Counted from the stretch's first letter, positions 46,151 through 56,031 are shown. The stretch is DNA of 64,000 bases from Vibrio tubiashii ATCC 19109 (GCF_000772105.1 NZ_CP009355.1:806001-870000), one strand, 5' to 3'. The notes: a model not told the origin generated them from the sequence alone. Translations and numbers: made by a program.

Positions 46151-47365
46151 CTAAAATTTGTAGCTTTCAGGAACAACCACGATGCCGTTCTCTGAGATGT
46201 GGAATCGTTTGGCATCTTCAATGGCATTTAATCCGATTGAAGTATAGGCAGGAATTGAAACATGTTTATCAATGATGCAGTTGACCAACTTACATCCTTC
46301 ACCAACTTCAACATCATCAAATAAAATACTGTCTACAATGGTGGCACTGTCGTTGATACGTACATTGGACGAAATCACCGAGTGTTGCACTGAACCACCG
46401 GAATTAATCACGCCATTGGCGATAATCGAGTTGATAAATATCCCTTCATTACCCGTTGCTGAGGAGACGGTTCGTGCGGGGGGCAGCTGCGGTTCATAAG
46501 TACGAACCCCCCAGTTAGGTTGGTACAGATTCATCGGTGGAATCGGCTCTAGCAAGTCCATGTTCGCCTGATAAAATGAATCGATTGTTCCTACATCTCG
46601 CCAATAGCAGTCTCGAGCAACACGGCCACGATCGGAGCAAAAGTTGTAAGCGTAAACGCATTGCTCATCGATTAAGCGAGGAATGATGTCATTACCAAAG
46701 TCATGCGAAGAGAAGTCATTATCAGCATCTTCTCTGAGCACCCTCTGAAGTGTTTCCATCTCGAATATGTAGATACCCATAGAAGCTAAACTACGATCCG
46801 GCTTGTTAGGCATGGATTGTGGATCTGCGGGTTTCTCGGAGAAGGTCTCGACTAAGCCTTGATCATTAACAGAAAGAACACCAAATGCGGATGCGTCTTT
46901 TCTCGCGACATCCATAGATGCAATGGTCAGCTTTGCGCCATTTTCAATATGGTCTTTCAGCATTTCCGCATAGTCCATGCGATAGATGTGATCACCAGAT
47001 AAAACGATAACGTGCTTAGCGTCACTTCGCTCCAATAGCCATAGGTTGTGGTAGATTGCGTCGGCTGTCCCTTCATACCATTTACCTTTACCACGCATCT
47101 GAGGTGGGACGACCGAAATAAACTCGCCCAACTCAGGATTAAACAATGACCATCCATCTCGCAGGTGCTTTTGCAATGAGTGAGATTTGTATTGTGTAAG
47201 CACCAATATCTTACGAAGCCCAGAGTGGAGGCAATTGGTTAAGGTAAAATCAATGATTCGGTACTTGCCTCCGAAAGGCACGGCAGGTTTAGCGCGGTCA
47301 TCCGTAAGCGGGCTTAAGCGAGAGCCCATTCCCCCAGCTAAGATAACGGTAAGGGTATCTTGCAT
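46151..47365 (-). CDS. glgC: Glucose-1-phosphate adenylyltransferase GlgC
   Basis: A 404-residue ADP-glucose pyrophosphorylase. The start at 47365 (MQDTLTVILAGGMGSRLSPLT) follows a GGAGATAG ribosome site; an ATG 33 bases upstream lacks support. N-terminal domain has the nucleotidyl-transfer loop GGMGSRLSPLTDDRAKPAVPFGG and the later catalytic segment SGDHIYRMDYAEML; the C-terminal part is a left-handed beta-helix (VINSGGSVQHSVIS). Supplies ADP-glucose for glycogen synthesis. No other glg genes are adjacent. Confidence 0.93.
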   Translation of the reverse strand: MQDTLTVILAGGMGSRLSPLTDDRAKPAVPFGGKYRIIDFTLTNCLHSGLRKILVLTQYKSHSLQKHLRDGWSLFNPELGEFISVVPPQMRGKGKWYEGTADAIYHNLWLLERSDAKHVIVLSGDHIYRMDYAEMLKDHIENGAKLTIASMDVARKDASAFGVLSVNDQGLVETFSEKPADPQSMPNKPDRSLASMGIYIFEMETLQRVLREDADNDFSSHDFGNDIIPRLIDEQCVYAYNFCSDRGRVARDCYWRDVGTIDSFYQANMDLLEPIPPMNLYQPNWGVRTYEPQLPPARTVSSATGNEGIFINSIIANGVINSGGSVQHSVISSNVRINDSATIVDSILFDDVEVGEGCKLVNCIIDKHVSIPAYTSIGLNAIEDAKRFHISENGIVVVPESYKF

Positions 47366-47517
47366 GTTTCTATCTCCATATAGCGCAACTAACGACATAT
47401 GAAGGTTAGTTCAAGAACCGCGCCAACTAAAAAACAGCGTACCAATAAGGGTTGTTGCACACGTCTGCACAATAAATGTGTGAACTTGGTGCATATAAAA
47501 TGACCATTGCACCAAAA

Positions 47518-49419
47518 TTATGCAATTGAATGTGTTTCGCTGACAGAAAGGACAGAGACTTGATTGCGACCCAGAGATTTTGACTCATAGAGTGCAATGT
47601 CTGCACGTTTATAGGTCTCTTCTGGTTTCGCTGAGATCTCCGTTGCGCCTGCACTTACAGTGATGTTTAGCTCGCTTTCTATATTGATTGCCGTTCTTAC
47701 ACGGTTGAGCACCATTTCGGCTTCTCGAAGGTCGGTGTGTGGCATAATAATGGCGAACTCTTCACCACCAATTCTGGCAATAACGTCGGTTTCGCGTAAA
47801 TGGTGGGTTAAGCAACCCGCAACGTCTTTTATGACCTCATCACCGCGGTCATGTCCATAGTTATCATTGACGCGTTTGAAGTGATCAATATCTATCAACG
47901 CTAATGTGGCTGACTCATTATCAGAGTATCGTTTTGTACGCATCGCTTGATTTTGCATCTCTTTATCGAACTTACGGCGATTCCAAAGTGATGTCATCGG
48001 GTCTTTTTCACTTAGTTCTCTTAGACGATCTTCTAGCTCTTTTCGATGAGATATATCGACAAAAGAGGCAACATAGAACTGAATGACACCAAAACGGTCT
48101 TTAACCGTCTGTATACGCAGGATTTCCGTGATTAATGAGCCATCGCGACGTTTATTGACCACTTCGCCTTCCCATAATCCCTTTTCTTCAAGAATCTTCC
48201 ACATATTCATATAGAATTCTTGCAGGTGCTTTCCTGAGGCGAATAACGAAGGTGGGCGACCTTTTACATCTTCTAATGTATAGCCACTAATCCTTGTGAA
48301 CTCGCTATTCACTTGGATGATTCTGTTGTTACGGTCTGTAATAACTACGGCTGACATGCCATTCATCGCGGCGCGCGCAATCTTGCTATCTAAGCTATTT
48401 TTCTCGTGGTTATGATTCCATGTCACAAAAGTGAATGTGAGCAAAAATAAAATAATCAGGATAAAAGCCGCTTGGATATAGAGATCATGGCGAGCGTCAT
48501 CAGTGAATGCATGAGCTTCATCAAGTGAGGTTTTAATAAAAAAGATTAACTCTTCAACGTGTTCTACGTCATTGAGTTCAGCTGTAGTGTAAGAAATCCA
48601 ATAATCACGTTCTTTAACTGTGCCGAATTTATCAAACTGCAACGAACGCCATAGCTGAGGAAACTGCTGTGAAATGTTGGAGTCTCTGTGAGCGTCTAGC
48701 AAGTTGCCGAGTATCTTTTCACCATTGGTCGACATCAAGTAGTAGCCGTCACCTGTCGCTACTATAGGTAAATTGAGCTGATTACGCTTGTAAGCCAGAC
48801 CATAATACAAACGAGCGAGGTCAAGATTTGCGACAAAATATCCTTTACGTTCACCATTGAGCGTAATCGGGTAAATGACTCGATAAGCAGGTTGATGAGG
48901 GGTTACCAGATTGCCATTTTCGACTTCAAGGTCAATACCGAAATTACCCGTATCATGATCACCTAGTGTTTTGGCAAAAGCAAAGTAATCGCGGTCGCCT
49001 TTGTATTGTAAACGTTCAGGTTCGACAATCTCTATAAATCGCTCACCGCTATTTATCCGAACAACCTCCATACCGTCTTGGTCTATAAAGCGCAATTGGG
49101 AGTAATAGCCTTGTGTTCGAGCAATGAGCAACCAAAACTCTTCTAAAGCATCTAGGTTTTCACGGGTTGGGTTTAGGATCGCTTGGTTTAATACGCCATT
49201 GTTTGATAGGTAACGAAGTGATGTTGAGATCTTTTGCAGAGATGTTTGCAACTCCACTTTTGAATACTCAAGCTTATTGCGATTGAGCTGCTCGACATAT
49301 TGCTCGGTTTGCTGATCGACAAGTGAAAGCTGAGTGTAAAAGTAGAGGAAGGGGACAAACGACAGCGCACAAAAAACAGCGATAAATTGGAAGACGATTT
49401 TGGAACCACGTTTGCGCAT
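47518..49419 (-). CDS. Membrane diguanylate cyclase with dCACHE-type sensor, PAS and GGDEF domains
   Basis: A 633-residue protein: TM1 (about 10-30), a periplasmic region of about 270 residues with dCACHE-like segments (QLRFIDQDGMEVVRINSG, RVIYPITLNGERKGYFVANLDL), TM2 near 312-333, a PAS domain (about 350-455), and a GGDEF domain (about 465-620) with active motif GGEEF. The RxxD inhibitory site is present five residues before it (RETD). Predicted to make c-di-GMP in response to an external signal. Monocistronic, with glgC downstream on the same strand, 150 bases away. Confidence 0.9.
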   Translation of the reverse strand: MRKRGSKIVFQFIAVFCALSFVPFLYFYTQLSLVDQQTEQYVEQLNRNKLEYSKVELQTSLQKISTSLRYLSNNGVLNQAILNPTRENLDALEEFWLLIARTQGYYSQLRFIDQDGMEVVRINSGERFIEIVEPERLQYKGDRDYFAFAKTLGDHDTGNFGIDLEVENGNLVTPHQPAYRVIYPITLNGERKGYFVANLDLARLYYGLAYKRNQLNLPIVATGDGYYLMSTNGEKILGNLLDAHRDSNISQQFPQLWRSLQFDKFGTVKERDYWISYTTAELNDVEHVEELIFFIKTSLDEAHAFTDDARHDLYIQAAFILIILFLLTFTFVTWNHNHEKNSLDSKIARAAMNGMSAVVITDRNNRIIQVNSEFTRISGYTLEDVKGRPPSLFASGKHLQEFYMNMWKILEEKGLWEGEVVNKRRDGSLITEILRIQTVKDRFGVIQFYVASFVDISHRKELEDRLRELSEKDPMTSLWNRRKFDKEMQNQAMRTKRYSDNESATLALIDIDHFKRVNDNYGHDRGDEVIKDVAGCLTHHLRETDVIARIGGEEFAIIMPHTDLREAEMVLNRVRTAINIESELNITVSAGATEISAKPEETYKRADIALYESKSLGRNQVSVLSVSETHSIA

Positions 49420-49588
49420 TTAACTATTCTAATTATTAAGTTAATCAGTAAAGGTTACATCATACTACGATATCATTACACTTACTGTGAGCGTGGTTGA
49501 ATATTAATTGCGTATGTATGTGGTTATCGAAATAAATGAGGTTTTGTACACCTTACCAATGAGTTGTGTTGATGAACTAGAATTGCTC

Positions 49589-49625
49589 GGAATAAAAAAA
49601 GCACCTCTAACACGAGGTGCTTTTG
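49589..49625 (-). terminator. Terminator after fruA
   Basis: AAAAGCACCTC (49597-49607) / GAGGTGCTTTT (49614-49624); T run on the minus strand, 30 bases past the fruA stop. Confidence 0.9.
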
Positions 49626-49654
49626 CCATCTATCGGGGGAGTGGCAAGAAACGT

Positions 49655-51391
49655 TTAAGCAGTTGCAGTTTCTTGTTTTGCTTCTGCTTTGTTTTTTAGG
49701 AATGCGTAAGTAAAACCTGTTACCGCCGTTCCTGCCGCGATAGCAACCAAATACATCAGCACTGGAGTGATCGCGTTAGGAATCAGTAGTACGAACAGTC
49801 CACCATGTGGTGCCATTAATTTTGCACCAAACAGCATAGATAGAGCACCTGTTAGTGCGCCACCGGCCATACATGCAGGAATTACACGCATCGGATCTTT
49901 CGCAGCGAATGGAATTGCACCTTCAGAGATAAAGCACAAACCTAGCACGAATGACGCTTTACCCGCTTCACGCTCACCTTGTTCAAACTTATTCTTAGCA
50001 ATAAAGGTTGCGAGACCCATACCAAGCGCTGGAACCATACCTGCTGCCATAATAGCGGCCATTGGCGCGTAAGTTTGCGAAGCAAGTAGGCCAACACCGA
50101 ATGCGTAAGCGGCTTTGTTTACTGGTCCACCTAAGTCGAAGCACATCATTGCACCGAGGATAATACCCAGTAATACCGCACTGTCAGAGCCCATGTTGTT
50201 GAGGAAGTCAGTTAGACCATTCATGATGCCAGAAACAGGGCCGCCTACGATGTAAATCATCACAAGACCCGTGAACAAGGTTGCTACGAATGGGATGATC
50301 AGAATTGGTTTAAGCGCTTCCATCGATTGTGGCAGTGATACCTTATCGGCAAGGAACTTAGCTGCGTAACCTGCGATGAAACCTGCGGCGATACCACCAA
50401 GGAAGCCCGCACCCGTAGAGCTTGCAAGCATACCGCCAACAAGACCCGGTGCTAGACCAGGACGGTCAGCAATAGAGAATGCGATGTAACCTGCAAGAAC
50501 AGGAATCATTAGAGCAAACGCCGATCCGCCACCAATGGTCATCAATGCAGCAGCGAGTGTGCCTTCTTCTTTAAACGCTTCGATACCAAATACGAAGGAT
50601 AGGGCGATGATCAAACCACCGGCAACCACGACAGGAAGCATGTGAGATACACCCGTCATAAGATGTTTGTACGCGCCTTTCTTCTCTTCTGATGCAGTAG
50701 AGCTATTAGAAGCGCCTGAGTGTTGGTAGATACTGGCTTGTTCAAACGCCTTATCCATCTCTTCAGCCGTTTTTTTAAGAGCCGGACCGGTTTTGGTGCG
50801 GTACATCTTCTTGCCATTGAATCGATCAAGTGGCACTTCGATATCAGCAGCAATGATGACCAAATCTGCATCAGCAATTTCTTGGTCGGTCAGTTGGTTT
50901 TTCGCGCCTACTGAGCCACGCGTTTCCACTTTGATTTGGTGGCCGCGGCGTTTACCTTCTTCTTCAAGTGCTTCAGCTGCCATGAAGGTATGGGCTACAC
51001 CAGTAGGACATGCTGTAATAGCAACAATCTTCTTAGTTGCTGATGTATTTTCTGCTGGGGCTGCGACTGTGGTTGCTTGCTCTAGAATTGCTGCGTTTTC
51101 AACGGCAGTTTGTAAGAACGCCGATGTATCTTTCGCTACTGTACTGATATCAGCTTGGTAGACTTTTTTACCTACGAAACGAGAAGTATCGACCGGAGTG
51201 TTAGCCGCAATGATAACGACTTCTGCTTGTTGAATGTCTGAATCAGCAAGCAGTGTTGATTCAATCACGCTGGATTGGCACTCAATTTTCGCATTCCATC
51301 CTAGTTTAGCGGCGGCTTGTTCTAGTAGACCTGCCGCAATGATGCTGTTTGCAACACCACTCGGACAAGCTGTAATAATGGCAATATTCAT
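49655..51391 (-). CDS. fruA: PTS fructose-specific EIIB'BC component FruA
   Basis: A 578-residue protein with the E. coli FruA layout. Two EIIB domains: the first (about 1-100) has ACPSGVANS with Cys9; the second (about 120-215) has ACPTGVAHTF with phospho-Cys128. EIIC (about 230-575) contains about ten membrane helices. It takes up fructose as fructose 1-phosphate with phosphate from FruB. Last gene of fruB-fruK-fruA, 19 bases after fruK. The tandem B'B form is retained; the first domain is regulatory in E. coli. Confidence 0.94.
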   Translation of the reverse strand: MNIAIITACPSGVANSIIAAGLLEQAAAKLGWNAKIECQSSVIESTLLADSDIQQAEVVIIAANTPVDTSRFVGKKVYQADISTVAKDTSAFLQTAVENAAILEQATTVAAPAENTSATKKIVAITACPTGVAHTFMAAEALEEEGKRRGHQIKVETRGSVGAKNQLTDQEIADADLVIIAADIEVPLDRFNGKKMYRTKTGPALKKTAEEMDKAFEQASIYQHSGASNSSTASEEKKGAYKHLMTGVSHMLPVVVAGGLIIALSFVFGIEAFKEEGTLAAALMTIGGGSAFALMIPVLAGYIAFSIADRPGLAPGLVGGMLASSTGAGFLGGIAAGFIAGYAAKFLADKVSLPQSMEALKPILIIPFVATLFTGLVMIYIVGGPVSGIMNGLTDFLNNMGSDSAVLLGIILGAMMCFDLGGPVNKAAYAFGVGLLASQTYAPMAAIMAAGMVPALGMGLATFIAKNKFEQGEREAGKASFVLGLCFISEGAIPFAAKDPMRVIPACMAGGALTGALSMLFGAKLMAPHGGLFVLLIPNAITPVLMYLVAIAAGTAVTGFTYAFLKNKAEAKQETATA

Positions 51392-51410
51392 ACTGATAAC
51401 CTTCTGTTCC

Positions 51411-52391
51411 TTAGTTGTTGTCTAAGTTCGTATTAGGGTAGAGCTCGCTTACTTGTGTTTGGAGCTTGATGTTATCCAGTTCTTCCTGACTGGTAATTCC
51501 AACGCCAACCTGGCTTACTGCAAGGGCAGAGAGAGCGGTGGCGAAGCGTAATAAATCTTCTTTGGGCATGAGTTGCATGTGACCCCAACACAATCCCGCG
51601 ACAAGCGTATCGCCGGCGCCAACTGTGCTGACAACATTCATACGTGGTGGCTTGGTATGTAACCATTGACCTTGGTTAAGCCACATCACGCCGTCAGCAC
51701 CCATTGAAACGACAATATTGGCGATGCCTTTGTTGCTTAGCGTTTGTGCCGCTGATTGGCATTGTTCTGGTGTTGAGAGATGCTCACCGATAAGATCACT
51801 GAGTTCCTCATCATTGGGTTTGATCAGCCAAGGTTGAGCCTCAATGCCAGCGCGCAATGCCTTTTTGCTGCTATCAAATAAGACCTTCTTACCTTGCTGA
51901 TGCAGTTTTTCGATCCAAGCAGCGCATTGCTCAGGGCTAACACCGCCCGGTAGGCTGCCGGCGAGTACGAAGTAGTCGTGAGTTTCCGCTAGCCTAAATA
52001 GGGTTTGCTCAAAGCGATCAATTTCTTCTTTCGTTACGTGAACGCCAGGGAAGTTAATGTCGCTAACTTGACCATCGGCTTCGACGAGTTTGACATTAAT
52101 ACGAGTTGCACCCTGCACCTCTACAAACTCATTGTTGACTTGGATATCGTCAAATAGCTGATGGAAAAGCTCCGGGTTATCTTTCCCAAGAAAACCAGTT
52201 ACCGTGACCTCAGCACCAAGGTCACTAAGGACCTTGGCAACGTTTACTCCTTTGCCCGCAGCATGTAGGTTGCTTTTTTCTACTAGGCTTACTGAGCCAA
52301 CTGAGAGCAAGTTTAATGAGCCTGTTAGGTCAAGAGCCGGATTGAGCGTGATGGTAACGACTTTATTTGTTTTCAATGCAGACATAACCAC
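51411..52391 (-). CDS. fruK: 1-phosphofructokinase FruK
   Basis: A 326-residue PfkB-family kinase. Conserved: N-terminal TLNPALDLTGSL, GKGVNVAKVLSDLGAEV (residues 47-63), and the C-terminal signature STVGAGDTLVAG with the catalytic Asp. It phosphorylates fructose 1-phosphate to fructose 1,6-bisphosphate. Middle gene of the fru operon; its ATG lies five bases after the fruB stop. Expression is likely controlled by Cra from the shared promoter region. Confidence 0.95.
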   Translation of the reverse strand: MVMSALKTNKVVTITLNPALDLTGSLNLLSVGSVSLVEKSNLHAAGKGVNVAKVLSDLGAEVTVTGFLGKDNPELFHQLFDDIQVNNEFVEVQGATRINVKLVEADGQVSDINFPGVHVTKEEIDRFEQTLFRLAETHDYFVLAGSLPGGVSPEQCAAWIEKLHQQGKKVLFDSSKKALRAGIEAQPWLIKPNDEELSDLIGEHLSTPEQCQSAAQTLSNKGIANIVVSMGADGVMWLNQGQWLHTKPPRMNVVSTVGAGDTLVAGLCWGHMQLMPKEDLLRFATALSALAVSQVGVGITSQEELDNIKLQTQVSELYPNTNLDNN

Positions 52392-52396
52392 GCTCC

Positions 52397-53530
52397 TTAT
52401 CCTTCACCTAGACCAGAAGCAATGGCTTTACCAATCGATTCTAATGCTTGTGCTGCATCTGGACCTTCTGCAGAGAACTGAAGCTGGTGGCCGTGTTTGA
52501 CACCGAGCGCAATCACTTTCATCAGGCTCTTCGCGTTAACGGTTTTACCGTCGCCATCGAGATTCGCAACGCGAATGTTTGATTCGAATTTTTTCGCTTC
52601 TGCAACGAGCATTGCACCCGGACGAGCGTGTAGGCCATGTGCATTTTTAATCTTGAAAATGGCGTTGTTACCTGTTTCATCGGCGTCAGTTGCAACCTCT
52701 TCGCCTTTCAATAGTGCTAGTATTTGCTCAGCGGAAGCATCCAGTAACTTGTTGTGTTCGTTGTTAAACACAAGCGTTGAAATCGTCTTGAGAATAGGCT
52801 GATGAGCGTTGTTACAAGCAGCAAAAGCGACGAGTGCACGAACTTTCTCACCTTCAAGCTCACAATCATTGGCAGTAGATACAAAAGAAACGCCTGTACG
52901 GGTTACTTGCTTATCGCTACCTACAAGCCAGAGACCTTGCCCAAGGTGTGTGGGTGTTTTGGTCACCAGATCAGCAACGAATTCTGCGCCGGCACAACCT
53001 GTGTTTTTAAGAAGGCCACCCGCAACCGCACTCATTTGCACCATGTCACTCGCAGGGAACTTTAATTGAATATGTGCGGCATCGAAGTCTGCTTCTAATT
53101 GAACATCGCCGTTGAGTAGGGCAATGATATCCTGTTCGCTTTTAGCACTACGTAAACGTTCTTCAACGCCATCAGCAGACAAAACTTTTGTTAGTTGTTT
53201 AAGGATGCCCAAGTGCTCATCGGATTTAGCCGCGATACCAATGGCGACAAACACTTTGCTGCCATCTCCCCACTCAACACCGTTAGGGAAATGATGAACG
53301 GAAACACCAGTCGTTTTGACCATAGAACGTGTGTCGGTCGTGCCATGTGGGATCGCAATACCATTCCCTAAGAAGGTTGAGTTTTGCTTCTCACGGTTTA
53401 GCATGCCTTCAACATAACCTTGCTCAACAAGGCCTTTCTCCGTTAGAGCCTGCGCAATGTTCTTGATCGCTTCAAACTTATCGGTCGCTTTTTGGGAAAG
53501 GGTGATGTCACTTTTCACTAACTTAAGCAT
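52397..53530 (-). CDS. fruB: PTS fructose-specific EIIA/HPr fusion FruB
   Basis: A 377-residue fusion like E. coli FruB (376). EIIA domain (about 1-145) contains FLGNGIAIPHGTTD, with phospho-His61; a central domain (about 155-275) resembles a degenerate receiver-like module; the C-terminal HPr domain (about 285-375) has NAHGLHARPGAM with phospho-His. It passes phosphate from enzyme I to FruA. First gene of the operon; Cra operators lie before it. Confidence 0.94.
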   Translation of the reverse strand: MLKLVKSDITLSQKATDKFEAIKNIAQALTEKGLVEQGYVEGMLNREKQNSTFLGNGIAIPHGTTDTRSMVKTTGVSVHHFPNGVEWGDGSKVFVAIGIAAKSDEHLGILKQLTKVLSADGVEERLRSAKSEQDIIALLNGDVQLEADFDAAHIQLKFPASDMVQMSAVAGGLLKNTGCAGAEFVADLVTKTPTHLGQGLWLVGSDKQVTRTGVSFVSTANDCELEGEKVRALVAFAACNNAHQPILKTISTLVFNNEHNKLLDASAEQILALLKGEEVATDADETGNNAIFKIKNAHGLHARPGAMLVAEAKKFESNIRVANLDGDGKTVNAKSLMKVIALGVKHGHQLQFSAEGPDAAQALESIGKAIASGLGEG

Positions 53531-53599
53531 GGTGCTTCTCCAGCCTTAAGGGATTTAAACTTTTAATCGAGTCTTCATTTACAATGTCTTTTTGCTTAA

Positions 53600-53613
53600 C
53601 TGAATCGATTCAG
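53600..53613 (-). promoter_or_regulatory. Cra operator before fruB
   Basis: CTGAATCGATTCAG is a perfect palindrome that matches the Cra (FruR) consensus (TGAATCGNTTCA). It lies 70 bases upstream of the fruB start, in promoter position. Confidence 0.85.
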
Positions 53614-53728
53614 CAAAAAGATAAAAAATATTGGTTCAGCGTTAACAGGTCTAACTTGTTGATAAAAGGCTATTACTTAAAACAACCACTCAAGCAAATT
53701 TGGTGATTTCACTCACTTTATAGACATT

Positions 53729-53766
53729 GCTGAATCCTTTCAGCTTTTATACTGAATCGTTTCAGC
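53729..53766 (+). promoter_or_regulatory. Tandem Cra operators before cra
   Basis: GCTGAATCCTTTCAGC at 53729-53744 and ACTGAATCGTTTCAGC at 53751-53766, start to start 22 bases, both matching the Cra consensus. They lie 70-110 bases before the cra start, consistent with autoregulation, and about 200 bases from fruB. Confidence 0.85.
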
Positions 53767-53837
53767 ATATAATTCAACTCATCGTAAGATCATTTATAAA
53801 GTATTATGATCCGGCGCACAGAACAAAGGTTGTGGAT

Positions 53838-54815
53838 ATGACACTAGATGAGATAGCAAAGCTTGCTGGGGTTTCAAAGACGACGGCGAGCTATGTGATC
53901 AATGGTAAAGCTCAAAAGTACAGAATCAGCGAGAAAACGCAGAGAAAAGTGATGGGTGTGGTGAATGAGCATAATTACCGCCCTGATCTTGCTGCTAGCA
54001 CATTAAGAGCCGGACAGAGCCGATCATTTGGGCTTATCATCCCCGATCTCGAAAACACCAGTTATGCAAGATTAGCTAAACTGCTTGAGCAGAATTCACG
54101 TTCGGCAGGATATCAGATCCTAATCGCGTGCTCTGACGATGAACCAGAAACAGAAAAAAACGTCGTTCAAGCATTGGTCAGTCGTAAAGTTGATGCGCTG
54201 TTTGTCGCTAGCGTGATTCCAGATGCTAGTGAGTTCTACCTGCAACTGAAATCGAAAGGGACGCCAGTGATTGCGCTTGACCGTCCGCTCGACGATGAAC
54301 ACTTCTCTTGTGTAATCAGTGAGGATTTTGGCGGTGCTTTTGAGCTGACTCAGTCGGTTATCAGTGACAATGTAACATGTGTTGGCCTTATTGGGGCATT
54401 ACCAGAGCTGAACATATCTCGTGAGCGTGAGTTAGGGTTTGTTTCCGCGGCGAAACAGCAAAATGTGGCCTGTGTTGTTGGCTATGGCGAACACTTTAAT
54501 CGCAAAGATGGTAAACAAGTGCTTGAAGCGTGGTGCAAAGAGGATAAAGTGCCGGATGCTATTGTCACCACTTCTTATACTTTATTGGAAGGGGTGTTGG
54601 ATGTATTGTTGGAACGGCCAGATTTAGCAAATAAGGTCAAAATTGCGACATTTGGTGATAATCGTCTGTTGGATTTTTTACCAATGAAAGTGAACTCGTT
54701 ACCTCAGCAGTTCGAACTTATTGCAGATAGTGCGATGGAACTGGCGCTCAATGCGGCGGCGAAACGATATCAAGCTGGTGTTGAGTTAGTCCCCAGAAAG
54801 ATCATTGTTAGATAA
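53838..54815 (+). CDS. cra: Catabolite repressor/activator Cra (FruR)
   Basis: A 325-residue LacI-family regulator (E. coli Cra is 334). The HTH is at residues 2-22 (MTLDEIAKLAGVSKTTASYV), with the hinge and periplasmic-binding-like core (DLENTSYARLAKLLEQ) after it. The start at 53838 after AAAGGTTGTGGAT matches Cra; an upstream frame through the operators is not coding. It should repress fruBKA and itself, relieved by fructose 1-phosphate. Divergent from fruB. Confidence 0.93.
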   Translation: MTLDEIAKLAGVSKTTASYVINGKAQKYRISEKTQRKVMGVVNEHNYRPDLAASTLRAGQSRSFGLIIPDLENTSYARLAKLLEQNSRSAGYQILIACSDDEPETEKNVVQALVSRKVDALFVASVIPDASEFYLQLKSKGTPVIALDRPLDDEHFSCVISEDFGGAFELTQSVISDNVTCVGLIGALPELNISRERELGFVSAAKQQNVACVVGYGEHFNRKDGKQVLEAWCKEDKVPDAIVTTSYTLLEGVLDVLLERPDLANKVKIATFGDNRLLDFLPMKVNSLPQQFELIADSAMELALNAAAKRYQAGVELVPRKIIVR

Positions 54816-54851
54816 AACTAAGCCCTGTTTTAAACAGGGCTTAGTTTTTAT
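54814..54851. terminator. Bidirectional terminator after cra
   Basis: AAAACTAAGCCCTGTTT / AAACAGGGCTTAGTTTT forms a long near-perfect hairpin overlapping the cra stop, with A and T runs for both converging genes. Confidence 0.9.
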
Positions 54852-54866
54852 GTTTGGCCAGATGGC

Positions 54867-55385
54867 TTAATATTGGAATCGAACCGACATAGTAACTTGC
54901 GGGCCATAAAGGCCGTTATTGCGGGTTTCCGCTGAAAGGGAAAGTTGTTGAGTAGAGTGGAAACGTACGCCAGCATGGAATACAGAAGAGTCATCATTGC
55001 GGCCGATACGTCCTGTTGCTTCAACTTGATCTGTTAACCAAAGACGGACACCAACGTTTATTTCGGCTTGGGTATCACTTTCGCCGCCTGCTTCTTTCGT
55101 GTACTTCACTTGGTGGACAAGTAATTGACCATAGATGTCGGCAAACTGACTGACAGGGCCGTTAAATCCAATACCACCAGCGAGATCGTAGTCTTTATCA
55201 AACTGGGTATCTGCGCGGAGAATAAAGTGAGAGTTTTCGGTAAAGAATGTACTAAACTCTGCGCCCGTCATTTCAGGTCCAATAGCTGTTCGAACTTCGA
55301 AAAAGTTATAGTTAAAATTGTTCGCTTGGGCGCTTGTGCTGATTCCTGCAATCGCTAGAGCACTGGCCAAAATGAGTTTTTTCAA
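54867..55385 (-). CDS. Exported beta-barrel-like protein of unknown function
   Basis: A 172-residue protein. From TTG at 55385 (after CGGAGACTACT) it has a signal peptide LKKLILASALAIAGISTSAQA; the frame extends further upstream but without support. The mature part alternates strands (HFILRADTQFD, GQLLVHQVKY, EINVGVRLWLTDQVEATGRIG) and ends in MSVRFQY, with terminal Tyr suggesting an outer-membrane barrel of about eight strands. Family not firmly recognised. Confidence 0.65.
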   Translation of the reverse strand: MKKLILASALAIAGISTSAQANNFNYNFFEVRTAIGPEMTGAEFSTFFTENSHFILRADTQFDKDYDLAGGIGFNGPVSQFADIYGQLLVHQVKYTKEAGGESDTQAEINVGVRLWLTDQVEATGRIGRNDDSSVFHAGVRFHSTQQLSLSAETRNNGLYGPQVTMSVRFQY

Positions 55386-55482
55386 AAGTAGTCTCCGACT
55401 AACAACAATAAATTGACTAATAAAAATGGCTTGCAATAAGCAAGCCAAATCATAGCGTAATCAGAGAACTAATTCAGGGGAT

Positions 55483-55857
55483 TTATAGAATCTGAATACG
55501 ATCAACTTCAATTTCTGGTGTGTTGCCGCCTTCGTATTCACCGAACAGACGTACTTTCGTCGTATGATCAATTGGCTGTGCCATATGAATGTCGTCGTCC
55601 AGTTCTACTTGAATCTCACCTTTGCCATCAGAGAAGATAAAAGTATCGCCTTTAACTTGTCTTAGAAGGTTACCTTCTACAACAACATTCTTCTCAGTAA
55701 ACATACTGGTATCTGCTAATAAGGTGTCTACAGTAGTGAGTTCAACAGGGCCACTGTACTGAATTCCAGTCCCTTTTTCATGGTGACCATCTTTTGCTAA
55801 AGCAAAGGTAGGAGCTAGGATAAGGGTTGCAGCGGTCGCAAGAATTACTTTTTTCAT
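55483..55857 (-). CDS. YgiW/YdeI-type periplasmic OB-fold (BOF) protein
   Basis: A 124-residue exported protein: signal peptide to about residue 21 (cleaved ALAKD), then a BOF domain from about 35 to the C-terminus, with segments TEKNVVVEGNLLRQV, GDTFIFSDGKGEIQVELDDD and TKVRLFGEYEGG. Relatives such as YgiW/YdeI are involved in stress tolerance, though exact binding partners are not settled. Two adjacent ATG codons (55860, 55857) follow AAGGAAAAC; the second gives better spacing. Confidence 0.8.
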   Translation of the reverse strand: MKKVILATAATLILAPTFALAKDGHHEKGTGIQYSGPVELTTVDTLLADTSMFTEKNVVVEGNLLRQVKGDTFIFSDGKGEIQVELDDDIHMAQPIDHTTKVRLFGEYEGGNTPEIEVDRIQIL

Positions 55858-56031
55858 CATGTTTTCCTTTCTAATGTCAGGCAGTGTTTGTTTGATGGTG
55901 CTATTAAAACAAACCCATTTTGAATCCATGCTGAGCGTAAGATTCATATTCCATTCATATTGTTGAGGAAATCAGCCAAATACCGTTATTATTAGCCTTA
56001 TCTCAATGAATCAAATAAGTATTAATAGTTC

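Larger units (their letters stand above)
53531..53837. other. fruB-cra divergent control region (307 bases)
   Basis: Apart from the three Cra operators it is AT-rich. A half-site-like TTCAGCGTTAAC at about 53635 is too weak to call. No RNA gene or reading frame was seen. Confidence 0.6.

Noticed and set aside
49508..49699. 63-codon open frame between the GGDEF and fruA genes
   Set aside because: It crosses the fruA terminator and part of the antisense strand of fruA, and its C-terminus is low-complexity Cys/Phe.
55948..56031. Cobalamin riboswitch before cobQ
   Set aside because: The 84-base space before cobQ lacks the length and the conserved B12 box.
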